Source of the DNA: an uncultured Pseudoxanthomonas sp. | Lineage (GTDB): Bacteria; Pseudomonadota; Gammaproteobacteria; Xanthomonadales; Xanthomonadaceae | Length of the DNA: 64,000 bases | Reading direction: 5' to 3' | Assembly (NCBI RefSeq): GCF_946886695.1 | Contig: NZ_CAMPJD010000007.1 | Location: 34,285 to 98,284 of the forward strand | Shown: piece by piece, positions 52,429-61,073 of the stretch | Numbering within the stretch: position 1 is the first letter of the stretch | Layout: each line of letters begins with the position of its first letter | Notes under the pieces: generated by a model | Seen by the model: the letters and a program-made list of their open reading frames with translations, nothing else | The model's database searches: none | What the model was told of the DNA's origin: nothing | Program-made: the position numbers and the translations under genes

Positions 52429-53961
52429 ATGAGCCAGCCTGCACGCACCGTTCCCCGCAAGAAATCCCTGCTGCCCAACCTCCTGCTCGGCGTCGCCGTA
52501 GTCGCCATCCTGGGGGCGGGGGCCTGGTACTGGACCTCGCGCAAGGCCGAGGGCGCCGAGAGCGCCTATCGCACCGCCACTGTCGAGCGTGGCGACATCC
52601 GCGTGGCCATTTCGGCCACCGGCACGCTCAGTGCCATCTCCACCGTCACCGTGGGCAGCCAGATTTCCGGCCAGGTCACTGACGTGCTGGTCGATTACAA
52701 CAGCGAAGTGAAGAAGGGCGAGGTGCTGGCCCGCATCGACCCCAGCACCTACGAAGCCCAGATCGAGCAGGGCAACGCGCAGATCGCCAACGCGCAGGCC
52801 AGTCTGAGGCAGGCGCAGGCAACGCTGGCCAACGCCGAGCTCGATTACACCCGCAAGGCCGACCTGGGTCGGCAGAAGCTGGTCGCGCAGAGCGATGTCG
52901 ACCTGGCGCGCGCCTCGCGCGACCAGGCGCGCGCCCAGATCAACGCGGCGCAGGCGCAGATCCGCCAGCAGACGGCATCCACCCAGACCACGCGCGTCAA
53001 CCTGGACCGTACCGTCATCCGCTCGCCGGTGGATGGCGTGGTGCTGACGCGCACCATCGAGCCCGGCCAGACCGTGGCCGCCAGCCTGCAGGCGCCGGAG
53101 CTGTTCACCATCGCCGAGGATCTGTCGAAGATGAAGATCGAGCTGGCCGTCGACGAAGCCGACATCGGCCAGGTCAAGGTCGGGCAGGCGGTGTCGTTCA
53201 CCGTCGATGCCTTCGCCGACCGCCAGTTCCGCGGCGAAGTGCAGCAGGTGCGGTTGTCGGCGACCACGACCAGCAACGTGGTGACGTACCCGGTCGTGGT
53301 CAGCGTGGACAACAGCGACGGCACACTGCTGCCGGGCCTGACCGTCAACGCCGAGATCGAAGTCAGCAAACGCGACGACATCCTCAAGATCTCCAACGCC
53401 GCCCTGCGCTACAAGCCGACCGGTGAACAGGCCGGCGCGGCGTCGCCCGCGCAGGCCGCACCCCAGGGCGCACAGAATCGCGGTGGCGGCGTCAGCGACG
53501 ATCTGGTGCGCGTGGCCGGCACCCTGCAGCTGAAGCCGGAACAGCAGGCCGCCTTCGATGCGGCGCTTGCCGCGCTGCGCGAGCGCCAGGCCGCCCGCAT
53601 GGCGCAGGCGCAGCAGCGCGGGGCCAGCATGTTCGGCGGACCGGGTGGCGGGCAACGGTCCGGTGGCAACGCCGGGGGTTCGGGCGCGCTGCAGGCGCAG
53701 ATGCGCCAGCGCATGGCTGATCGCATGCAGCAGGATTTCGCCCCCTTCCGCGCCACCCTGGACGACCAGCAGAAACAACGCTGGGATGGTGAGCTGCGCA
53801 CGCTGCTCGGTGCCAAGCGCGCGCCCCTGTACGCGCTGGTCGACGGCAAGCCCGAGATGGTGCAGGTGCGCATCGGCGCCAGCGACGGTACCAGCACCGA
53901 GGTGTCCGGCCCGGTAAAGGAAGGCGACGTGGTGGTCGTGGGCGAGCGCGCGAAGGAATGA
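52429..53961 (+). CDS. macA: MacA-like periplasmic adaptor with a large C-terminal insertion
   Basis: A 510-residue membrane-fusion protein for an ABC efflux pump. An N-terminal transmembrane anchor (~17-37) is followed by a lipoyl/barrel-sandwich domain (VGSQISGQVTDVLVDYNSEV), a helical hairpin (~110-190) and a beta-barrel. MacA proteins are usually ~370-400 residues. Here ~130 residues (about 335-464) are inserted before the terminal APLYALVDGKPEMVQVRIG. The insert is Ala/Gln/Arg-rich and helical with a Gly-rich middle, and contains LKPEQQAAFDAALAAL and LDDQQKQRWDGEL, resembling the LTxxQ repeats of Spy/CpxP. I chose ATG 52429; TTG 52393 is upstream. The stop overlaps the next ATG. Confidence 0.85.
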   Translation: MSQPARTVPRKKSLLPNLLLGVAVVAILGAGAWYWTSRKAEGAESAYRTATVERGDIRVAISATGTLSAISTVTVGSQISGQVTDVLVDYNSEVKKGEVLARIDPSTYEAQIEQGNAQIANAQASLRQAQATLANAELDYTRKADLGRQKLVAQSDVDLARASRDQARAQINAAQAQIRQQTASTQTTRVNLDRTVIRSPVDGVVLTRTIEPGQTVAASLQAPELFTIAEDLSKMKIELAVDEADIGQVKVGQAVSFTVDAFADRQFRGEVQQVRLSATTTSNVVTYPVVVSVDNSDGTLLPGLTVNAEIEVSKRDDILKISNAALRYKPTGEQAGAASPAQAAPQGAQNRGGGVSDDLVRVAGTLQLKPEQQAAFDAALAALRERQAARMAQAQQRGASMFGGPGGGQRSGGNAGGSGALQAQMRQRMADRMQQDFAPFRATLDDQQKQRWDGELRTLLGAKRAPLYALVDGKPEMVQVRIGASDGTSTEVSGPVKEGDVVVVGERAKE

Positions 53962-54689
53962 GCATGCCCTCAGCGAATGCCGGCGACCGCGTGCCGGTCA
54001 TCCAGACGCACGCGCTGGGCAAGGTCTACTCCGCCGGCACCGAGGCGGAAGTGGTCGCGCTACACGGGGTGGACATGCGTGTGGACCGCGGCGATTTCGT
54101 CGCGATCATGGGTCCGTCCGGTTCGGGCAAGTCGACGCTGATGAATCTGATCGGCTGTCTGGACACGCCCAGCGATGGTGCCTATTTCTGCGACGGCATC
54201 GACGTGGCCACGCTGGATGCCGAACAACTGGCCGTCCTGCGCCGCGAGAAGATCGGCTTCGTGTTCCAGGGCTTCCACTTGCTGCCGCGCATGACCGCGC
54301 TCGAGAACGTGGCCATGCCGCTGGGTTACGCGCAGGTGCCACCGGGCGAGCGCACCGAGCGTGCGCGGCAGGCGCTGGCTGCGGTCGGCTTGGCCGAACG
54401 CGCGGGCCATCGCCCGAACGAACTTTCCGGCGGCCAGCAGCAGCGCGTCGCCATCGCGCGCGCGCTGATCAACCAGCCCCCGATCCTGCTGGCCGACGAG
54501 CCCACCGGCGCGCTGGACAGCAAGACCGGCGAGGAGATCCTGTCCCTGTTCAAGCGCCTGCGCGATGACGGCCATACGGTCATCCTGATCACCCACGACG
54601 CCGAAGTCGCCGCGCACGCCGACCGCATCCTGGTGATGCGCGACGGCGAACTGCACGAGGATCTGGGCCACGCCGGAGGCCATCCATGA
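53958..54689 (+). CDS. MacB-type ABC transporter ATP-binding protein
   Basis: A 243-residue ATPase of the LolD/MacB class. Walker A is GPSGSGKST, Q-loop GFVFQGFHLL, signature LSGGQQQRVAIARAL, Walker B ILLADEPTGALDS, switch His in LITHD. It energises export of a substrate captured in the periplasm by the MacA-like adaptor. ATG 53958 overlaps the macA stop, and its own stop overlaps the permease ATG at 54686, so all three proteins are coupled. In E. coli this ATPase is fused to the permease as MacB; here they are separate. Confidence 0.92.
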   Translation: MSMPSANAGDRVPVIQTHALGKVYSAGTEAEVVALHGVDMRVDRGDFVAIMGPSGSGKSTLMNLIGCLDTPSDGAYFCDGIDVATLDAEQLAVLRREKIGFVFQGFHLLPRMTALENVAMPLGYAQVPPGERTERARQALAAVGLAERAGHRPNELSGGQQQRVAIARALINQPPILLADEPTGALDSKTGEEILSLFKRLRDDGHTVILITHDAEVAAHADRILVMRDGELHEDLGHAGGHP

Positions 54690-55927
54690 AATTTTCCGAC
54701 ATCCTGCGCACCGCGCTGCATGCGCTGCGCGGCAACTGGATGCGCAGCGCGCTGACCTCGCTCGGCGTGATCATCGGCATCGCCGCCGTCATCGTGATGG
54801 TCTCGGTGGGGCAGGGCACGCAGGCGGAAATCGACAAGCTTGTCTCCGGCCTCGGTTCCCAGCGCCTGGACATAAGCCCGGGTGCCGGCCGGGGTCCTGG
54901 TGGCGGTGGCGTGCGCATGAGTTCCAGCAGCTTCTACACCCTCAAGGAGGGCGACGTGGAAGCGATCCGCAACGAGATCCCGGAAGTGCAGTACGTCGCC
55001 GGGGCGTTGCGTGGCAACACGCAGATCGTGTTCGCCGAGAACAATGCGTCGACCAGTTGGCAGGGCGTGCAGGCCGACTTTTTCGATATCAACGGCTGGG
55101 TCATCGCCAATGGCGAGGGCTTCGATGCGCAGGATTATTCCAGCGCCGCCAAGGTCGTCATCCTTGGCGAGACGGTGCGGCGCACCCTGTTCGGCGAGGA
55201 CAGCGGCGTCGGCCAGACCGTGCGTCTCGGGCGGGTGCCGTTCACCGTGGTGGGCACGCTGGCGGCGAAGGGACAGGGTGGCTTCGGGCAGGACCAGGAC
55301 GACGTGATGATGGTGCCGCTGGAAACCGCGCGGCGCCGACTGCTGGGCTCGATGGGCCTGCCGCCGGGCGCGGTGATGCAGGTGGCATTGACCGTGGCCG
55401 ATGCCAAGGACCTCGGCTACGTGCAAGGCGAAGTGGAAGCGCTGCTGCGCCAGCGGCACAAGATCAATCCGGGCGAAGAGGACGACTTCAACGTCCGCAA
55501 CATCTCCGAGATCGTCGCCACGCGAACGGCCACGACCAAGTTGATGTCGTTGCTGCTGGGCGCGGTGGCCACCATTTCGCTGATCGTGGGCGGCATCGGC
55601 ATCATGAACATCATGCTGGTCTCGGTGACCGAACGCATCCGCGAGATCGGCCTGCGGATGGCCGTGGGCGCGGGCCCAGGCGACGTGCGCCGGCAGTTCC
55701 TCGCCGAGGCCATGCTGCTGTCCCTGGGCGGAGGCGTGCTGGGCATCGTCATCGGTGTGGTCGGTGCGCTGCTGGTGGGCCAGTTCAGCGAACTGCCGGT
55801 GGCGTTGAACGGGCAGGTGATCGGGCTCGCCGCGGGCTTTTCGATCGCCACCGGCCTGTTCTTCGGTTACTACCCGGCGCGCAAGGCGTCGCAGCTGGAC
55901 CCCATCGAGGCGTTGCGCTCGCAGTAG
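54686..55927 (+). CDS. macB: MacB-type ABC transporter permease
   Basis: A 413-residue permease with the FtsX/MacB layout: helix 1 (~17-40, SLGVIIGIAAVIVMVSVG), a large periplasmic MacB_PCD domain (~45-280), and three C-terminal helices. GGIGIMNIMLVSVTERIREIG and the following LRMAVGAG are strongly diagnostic. With the MacA-like adaptor and ATPase it should form a tripartite efflux system with an outer-membrane channel of the TolC type encoded elsewhere. The substrate could be a macrolide, peptide or siderophore; it cannot be told from sequence. Confidence 0.92.
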   Translation: MKFSDILRTALHALRGNWMRSALTSLGVIIGIAAVIVMVSVGQGTQAEIDKLVSGLGSQRLDISPGAGRGPGGGGVRMSSSSFYTLKEGDVEAIRNEIPEVQYVAGALRGNTQIVFAENNASTSWQGVQADFFDINGWVIANGEGFDAQDYSSAAKVVILGETVRRTLFGEDSGVGQTVRLGRVPFTVVGTLAAKGQGGFGQDQDDVMMVPLETARRRLLGSMGLPPGAVMQVALTVADAKDLGYVQGEVEALLRQRHKINPGEEDDFNVRNISEIVATRTATTKLMSLLLGAVATISLIVGGIGIMNIMLVSVTERIREIGLRMAVGAGPGDVRRQFLAEAMLLSLGGGVLGIVIGVVGALLVGQFSELPVALNGQVIGLAAGFSIATGLFFGYYPARKASQLDPIEALRSQ

Positions 55928-56000
55928 TCCCGACGTGGCTGGTGCGGTGCGATGGCGGGAGTATGCTGGAGCCCCGTCGTGCCCACCGGTGCCTGCCGCC

Positions 56001-56957
56001 ATGAGCCCGCATTCCGCCCGCCGGCCGCTTGCCCTGGCCATCCATGGAGGCGCCGGCGTCATCGAACGGGGCAGCCTCGGTGTCGAGGTGGAAACGGCGA
56101 TCCATGCCGAACTTGCACGTGCGCTCGATGTCGGCCATGCGATCCTCGCGACCGGCGGTAGCGCCCTGGATGCGGTGGAAGCGGCGGTGACCGTCCTGGA
56201 GGATTCCCCGCACTTCAACGCCGGCCGTGGCGCGGTGTTCACCGCTGACGGCAGGCATGAACTGGATGCTTCCATCATGGATGGGCGCCACCGCCGCGCT
56301 GGCGCGGTTGCCGGCGTCATGACCGTGCGCCACCCGGTGCGTCTCGCGCGGCGCGTGCTGGAAGATTCACCGCACGTGTTCCTGATCGGTGACGGTGCAG
56401 AGCAGTTCGCCGATACCCAGCCCGGCATCGATCGGGTGCCGAACGGCTGGTTCTCGACCGAGGCGCGGCGCGCGCAGTTGCGTGATGCGCAGCAGCGTGA
56501 GCAGGGGGCATGGCATGGCAACGACGACCTGCGCGGCCGGTACTTCGGCACCGTCGGCGCAGTGGCGCTGGACAGCCGTGGACACGTGGCGGCCGCGACC
56601 TCGACTGGCGGCATGACCAACAAGCGCTGGGGTCGCGTGGGCGATTCGCCGGTGATCGGCGCAGGCACCTGGGCGGATGCGCGCTGCGCGGTGTCGTGCA
56701 GCGGCTGGGGCGAGTTCTACATCCGCAATGCAGCGGCGCATGACATCGCCGCGCGCGTGGCCTACCGCGGTGATCGTCTGCGCGACGCCGTGGAGGACGT
56801 CATCCTTGGCGAAGTGCCGCAGCATGGCGGCGATGGTGGCGCCATTGCGGTGGATCGCGACGGCAATGTCGCGTTGGTGCTCAACACGCGCGGCATGTAT
56901 CGCGGCTGGGTGCTGCCGGACGGTACGCGCGGTACCGCCATCTACCAGGACGCCTGA
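56001..56957 (+). CDS. iaaA: isoaspartyl peptidase / L-asparaginase (Ntn hydrolase)
   Basis: A 318-residue plant-type asparaginase precursor that self-cleaves into two subunits. The nucleophile is T184 at GTVGAVALD, exposed after cleavage before Thr. Other motifs: AIHGGAGVI at the N-terminus, HFNAGRGAVFTADG, and AATSTGGMTNKRWGRVGDSP for the substrate site. It removes isoaspartyl dipeptides and asparagine. No signal peptide. The frame is open from 55935, but ATG 56001 starts the homologous region. Its stop is immediately followed by the next gene's ATG. Confidence 0.92.
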   Translation: MSPHSARRPLALAIHGGAGVIERGSLGVEVETAIHAELARALDVGHAILATGGSALDAVEAAVTVLEDSPHFNAGRGAVFTADGRHELDASIMDGRHRRAGAVAGVMTVRHPVRLARRVLEDSPHVFLIGDGAEQFADTQPGIDRVPNGWFSTEARRAQLRDAQQREQGAWHGNDDLRGRYFGTVGAVALDSRGHVAAATSTGGMTNKRWGRVGDSPVIGAGTWADARCAVSCSGWGEFYIRNAAAHDIAARVAYRGDRLRDAVEDVILGEVPQHGGDGGAIAVDRDGNVALVLNTRGMYRGWVLPDGTRGTAIYQDA

Positions 56958-57674
56958 ATGCCTGCATCGCCGGGGAAGGAAGCCGCTGCGTTGACGCTCG
57001 CCGATCACCGCGCCCTCCATGCGCAGGCCCTGCGCCTGTGCCGTCGCGCGGACGAAGCGGACGACCTGGTGCAGGAAACGCTGCTCGCCGGCCTGCTCGC
57101 CGGACGCCACGATCTGCCCTGGCTGTCCGGCGTATTGCGGCGCCAGGCAGCGATGGCGGCACGTGCAGGTGTCCGGCGCCGACGGCGCGAGGCCTTGGCC
57201 GGCATGGCGGTGGATGACGCCGCCGAACCGGCCGCCTGCCACGAAACATGGGTTCCAGCGCAACCGCCGGCGTGGCTGGCGACGCTGCCGCCGTCGGCGC
57301 GCCGGCTGGCGGTGCTCGCGTTGCACGGACTGTCGGCGGACGAGATCCGCTGGATCCTGCGCATCGAGCCCACCGCGTTCCGCCAGCGCCTGACCCGCAT
57401 CCGCAAGGCGCTCTACGCGCTATCCCCGTCGATGCGTGCGGAGAGCATCGCCCTGGCCTATCTGCGCGACCCGTCGCGCAGCGTGGACCTGCCGTTCGGT
57501 CTGGCCCGGCGTGCCTTGAAGGCTGCCATGCGTGCAGGCGAGGGCCTGGGAACGCACGATCCGGATGGGCACCTGGTCCTGATCGACGCCAGTGCTCACA
57601 CATGGCCTTCCCGCGGCAACCAACAGACGGGAATCACACAGGAGGACATCCCATGCTCACGCACTGCAAAGTAG
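56958..57674 (+). CDS. RNA polymerase sigma factor, small ECF-like
   Basis: A 238-residue sigma70-family protein. Region 2 is short but recognisable (HAQALRLCRRADEADDLVQE, in the D-A-E/D-DLVQET pattern). Region 4 carries LPPSARRLAVLALHGLSADE and the helix-turn-helix ending RQRLTRIRKALY. The ~70 residues after region 4 are a C-terminal extension. No anti-sigma gene is visible. ATG 56958 directly follows the iaaA TGA. The TAG stop at 57672-57674 lies 22 bp inside the next gene, so the two are linked. Confidence 0.75.
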   Translation: MPASPGKEAAALTLADHRALHAQALRLCRRADEADDLVQETLLAGLLAGRHDLPWLSGVLRRQAAMAARAGVRRRRREALAGMAVDDAAEPAACHETWVPAQPPAWLATLPPSARRLAVLALHGLSADEIRWILRIEPTAFRQRLTRIRKALYALSPSMRAESIALAYLRDPSRSVDLPFGLARRALKAAMRAGEGLGTHDPDGHLVLIDASAHTWPSRGNQQTGITQEDIPCSRTAK

Positions 57675-58030
57675 GCGCCATCGTGTTCTTTGTTTCCGAC
57701 CTCGCCCGGTCGGTGGATTTCTACCGCGGCACGCTGGGCCTGCCGATCGACGCACTGGACGGTCACGACGGCCCGTGGGCGATGGGGGACGTCGGCGAAC
57801 TGACACTGGTCTTCATCCCGCGTCCCGCACGGACCGGCGAATCGCCGGTCGTCGTCTTCAGCCTCGACGGCGGCATCGACGACCACGCGGAGGCGCTGGC
57901 TGCGAAAGGCGTGGAGATCGTCGTGCCGGTCAGCGAATCGCCTGATGGCGGACTGTCGCTGGATTTCCTCGACCCGGACGGCAATGTGCTGAGCCTGCAC
58001 CAGCCACCCGGTGCGGCCAGGAGAGCATGA
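57653..58030 (+). CDS. VOC-family (glyoxalase/bleomycin resistance fold) protein
   Basis: A 125-residue single-domain VOC protein. The pattern AIVFFVSDLARSVDFYRGTL near the N-terminus and LDFLDPDGNVLSLHQP near the C-terminus gives the two beta-alpha-beta-beta-beta halves. A strong AGGAGG precedes ATG 57653, although the start lies inside the sigma factor gene. VOC proteins bind metals and small ligands (dioxygenases, glyoxalases, antibiotic-binding proteins); the substrate is not predictable. Its stop is just before the frameshifted gene. Confidence 0.85.
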   Translation: MLTHCKVGAIVFFVSDLARSVDFYRGTLGLPIDALDGHDGPWAMGDVGELTLVFIPRPARTGESPVVVFSLDGGIDDHAEALAAKGVEIVVPVSESPDGGLSLDFLDPDGNVLSLHQPPGAARRA

Positions 58031-58033
58031 AGG

Positions 58034-58543
58034 GTGCTTGCGAGCATCGTGCTGGCGATGACCTCCAGTGTCGGCATCGTCGATGCGGCGCGCAGCGCGA
58101 CGGTGTGGATCGGTTGGCCGGACATTGGCAGGGAACCGGTGACGTCAGCGGCATGCAGGCGACGCTGGCCCTGAGCTTCGCGCCCGTGCTGGAAGGAAAG
58201 GCCGTACCGTCTTTCCTTCAGCAACCGCATGCGCGCTGCCGATGGCACGGAGTGGCCGTTCGCGGCGGAAGCGAACTATTTCTGTCACGGCGACGCGACG
58301 TGTCGTGGCCACTGGTATGACACGCGCGGCATGATCCTGCCGCTGGTCGCGACACCACAGGCCGATGCGCTTACCGCCGAATGGGGCGACGCTGCCACCG
58401 AGCGCGGCCGCACCACTTACCGGCTGGACGCTGACACCCTGCATGTCACCGATGAGGTGCGGGACAAGGAAGGGCAGTGGAAGGTGTTCAGGCGATCCCG
58501 GTTGCAGAGATCCAAGGAGACTACGGGCGAAGATGCCAGGTAA
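58034..58543 (+). pseudogene. frameshifted gene for an exported lipocalin-like protein
   Basis: Three pieces in two frames read as one protein. From GTG 58034 (9 nt after AGGAGA) a signal peptide, VLASIVLAMTSSVGIVDAAR, runs in one frame until about 58105. There the sense continues in another frame as DRLAGHWQGTGDVSGMQATL up to about 58203. An extra base near 58204 returns it to the first frame as YRLSFSNRMRAADGTEWPF and onward to TAA 58541-58543. The two shifts cancel. The restored protein (~165 residues) looks like a small periplasmic beta-barrel protein with LAGxW and RTTYRLDADTLHVTDEV. It is a pseudogene or carries two sequencing errors. Confidence 0.7.
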
Positions 58544-58692
58544 ACGGTGTCATGCGAAAGTCATCGTGTCGCTCGCATGGAGCATGAAAAATGTGAGCTG
58601 AAAATCCATATCTAGAACGGAAATTACAAGCTAGATTCGACCCACTGCGCTGTCCTGCGCAGCAATCACAACACTCGGAGTCGGATCGGCTT

Positions 58693-60066
58693 ATGAAGAA
58701 GAATCGCATGGCGATGTGGGTGGGTTTGGCACTCGTGACGATGGGCGCGGCGCAAGCCGCCAACGCGGGTGGCAGGCCGGATCTGGTGATCAAGGGATTG
58801 AAGGCGGGTCAGCCCCACGTCAGTGGCGAACTGCTGGTGAAGTACCGCGATGGCGCAGTGTCGGCCGACCGTGACGCGGTGGTGCAGGGCCTGGGTGCGC
58901 AGAAGCTGGAAACCGTGCGCCGCGGCAACGGTCGCAATGGCGAAATCGCACTGCTCAAGCTGCCGGGCAACGTGGATCTGTCCGCGGCCGTGCAGGTACT
59001 CAGCGCCGATCCGGCCGTCGAGTACGCCGAACCGAACTGGACCTACCAGCACAACGCAGTGTCCAACGACACCTATGCCACCGACGGTTCGCTGTGGGGC
59101 ATGTACGGCGATGCGGGCACGCCCGCCAACGCCTATGGTTCGCAGGCGTCCGAGGCATGGGCCGCCGGACACACCAGTTGCGGCAACGTCGTGATCGGCG
59201 TGATCGACGAAGGCATCTACTTCAGCCATGAAGACCTGGCCGCCAACATCTGGACCAACCCGTACGACCCGGTCGACGGCGTGGACAACGACGGCAACGG
59301 TTACGTCGACGACGTGCGCGGCTGGGACTTCGATGGCAACAGCAACAACATCAATTCCGGCGGTGCCAACGACGACCACGGCACGCACGTGGCCGGTACC
59401 ATCGCCGGCGTCGGCGGCAACGGCAAGGGCGTGGCCGGCGTCTGCTGGAGCGGCGTCAAGCTGATCAGTGGCAAGTTCCTCGGTCGTCGCGGCGGCAACA
59501 CCGCCAACGCGGTCAAGGCGCTGGACTACTTCACCGACCTCAAGACCCGTCACGGCCTGAACCTGGTCGCGACCAACAACTCGTGGGGCGGTGGTGGCTA
59601 CTCGCAGGCACTCAGCGATGCCATCGACCGCGCCGGCCAGGCGGAGATCCTGACGATCGTCGCGGCCGGCAACGACAGCGTCAATTGCGAAGGCAACACG
59701 TCCGGCGCGTGCTATCCGGCGGCCTATCCGAACGCGGGCATCCTGTCGGTGGCGGCGATCCGCTCCACGGGTGCGCTGGTCTACAACTATGGCGTCACGA
59801 CCGTGGACCTGGGCGCCCCCGGCTATGGCATCTGGTCGACGGTGCCGAAGGCCTCCAAGGGCAAGGTGGTATCCGGCTACGCCAGCTACAACGGCACGTC
59901 GATGGCGACGCCGCACGTGACCGGCGCTGCGGCCCTCTACGCGTCGACCCGCCCGGGCGTGACTGCCGCTCAGATCAAGGCCGCCATCCTCAACGCCACC
60001 GTGCCGACGCCGTCGCTGCAGGGCAAGACGGTCACCGGTGGACGACTCAACGTCAGCGGCTTCTGA
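58693..60066 (+). CDS. secreted S8-family serine peptidase (subtilase)
   Basis: A 457-residue subtilisin-like protease. Signal peptide (MKKNRMAMWVGLALVTMGAA, then QAANA) and an inhibitor-I9-like propeptide (~45-115, SGELLVKYRDGAV to VEYAEPNW) precede the catalytic domain. The triad is D172 (GVIDEGI, with Glu where subtilisin has Thr), H229 (DDHGTHVAG) and S403 (NGTSMATPHVTG). The oxyanion Asn is in AAGNDS. The region DNDGNGYVDDVRGWDFDGN is a probable calcium site. No C-terminal pre-peptidase domain is present. A strong terminator follows. Confidence 0.93.
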   Translation: MKKNRMAMWVGLALVTMGAAQAANAGGRPDLVIKGLKAGQPHVSGELLVKYRDGAVSADRDAVVQGLGAQKLETVRRGNGRNGEIALLKLPGNVDLSAAVQVLSADPAVEYAEPNWTYQHNAVSNDTYATDGSLWGMYGDAGTPANAYGSQASEAWAAGHTSCGNVVIGVIDEGIYFSHEDLAANIWTNPYDPVDGVDNDGNGYVDDVRGWDFDGNSNNINSGGANDDHGTHVAGTIAGVGGNGKGVAGVCWSGVKLISGKFLGRRGGNTANAVKALDYFTDLKTRHGLNLVATNNSWGGGGYSQALSDAIDRAGQAEILTIVAAGNDSVNCEGNTSGACYPAAYPNAGILSVAAIRSTGALVYNYGVTTVDLGAPGYGIWSTVPKASKGKVVSGYASYNGTSMATPHVTGAAALYASTRPGVTAAQIKAAILNATVPTPSLQGKTVTGGRLNVSGF

Positions 60067-60087
60067 CGCAACGCGAGCATGAACGAA

Positions 60088-60117
60088 GAAGCCCGGCATC
60101 GCCGGGCTTCTTTTTTT
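60088..60117 (+). terminator. intrinsic terminator of the subtilase gene
   Basis: A 10-bp perfect stem, GAAGCCCGGC (60088-60097) and GCCGGGCTTC (60101-60110), with a 3-nt loop and a T-tract from 60111 to 60117. It starts 22 bp after the stop codon. It may also block readthrough from the convergent SGNH gene. Confidence 0.92.
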
Positions 60118-60126
60118 CGGCCATGC

Positions 60127-60861
60127 CTACTTCACGTAAGGCGCGATCACCCGCTGCCAGATGTCGTAGCCGGCAGCATTCATGTGCAGGCGGTCGTCGA
60201 TGAACAAGGCCTCGTCGGGCTGGCCCTTGGCATCCAGCATCGGCGTGAAGATGTCGATGTAGTCCACGCCGAGCCGCTTCGCTTCGGCTTGCACCAGCGC
60301 GTTGGCCTCGCGCTGCACCGGCAACAGGTGCGCACGCGACGGACTGGGCTTGGTGCTGATGTAGGCGATCTTCGTCTTCGGCAGATCGCGGCGCACGCGC
60401 TCGACGAAGGCGATGAAGTCCGCGCGTAGTTGCTGCGGCGTGCGGCCGGCATTGATGTCGTTGTCGCCCGCGTAGATCACGACCTGCCGCGGTGCATACG
60501 GCACGATGGTGCGGTCCGCGTACCAGGTGCTGTCGCGCAGTTCGGATCCGCCGAACCCGCGGTTGATCACCGGCACGCCGGGGAAGTCCTGCGCCAGCGT
60601 GTCCCACAGGCGGATCGACGAGCTGCCGGTGAACACCACGCCGCCGCGCGGTGGCGGCGATTGCGCGTCTTCGGCCGCGAACCGCTGCATGTCGGTTTCC
60701 CAGGCGGCGTTCGACACCTGCTCCGGGATGCGCGGGGCGGTCGTTGCGGTGGCGTCCGTGGCCACGTCGGGCGTCGTGGGCGGGCTGCCGGCACAGGCGG
60801 CCAGCAGGGCCAGCAGGGCGCTGGCGAACACGGCGGGGCGAACGGGGTTCAGGAAAGACAC
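60127..60861 (-). CDS. SGNH/GDSL-type hydrolase lipoprotein
   Basis: A 244-residue lipoprotein. Signal ends in LLALLAACAG with lipobox LAAC. After a Pro/Thr-rich spacer, the SGNH fold begins at VVFTGSSSIRLWD (Ser nucleophile block). Block II Gly is in RGFGGSELRDS, block III Asn in YAGDNDIN, and block V is FIDDRLHMNAAGY with catalytic Asp and His. It is probably a periplasmic-facing esterase or acetyl-hydrolase; its substrate is unknown. Divergent from dgkA. Confidence 0.88.
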   Translation of the reverse strand: MSFLNPVRPAVFASALLALLAACAGSPPTTPDVATDATATTAPRIPEQVSNAAWETDMQRFAAEDAQSPPPRGGVVFTGSSSIRLWDTLAQDFPGVPVINRGFGGSELRDSTWYADRTIVPYAPRQVVIYAGDNDINAGRTPQQLRADFIAFVERVRRDLPKTKIAYISTKPSPSRAHLLPVQREANALVQAEAKRLGVDYIDIFTPMLDAKGQPDEALFIDDRLHMNAAGYDIWQRVIAPYVK

Positions 60862-61073
60862 GGGGGAGGCTCCTTCGGTTCAGGCAGGCCCCAGTGGACC
60901 AGCCGAGGGCAGCCGATGCAAACCGCGGCGGGGCGGTCCGGGGGTGCCTTGTGGCAAAATCGCTCCCTTGGCGCGGCGTCCGCGCCGGTTCCACCCGATC
61001 CGACCTCCCGCTGGCCCAGGCCCCGCCTGACCGGCCAGGGACGATGCGGGGCCTCCTTCGCACCGACCTGCCC

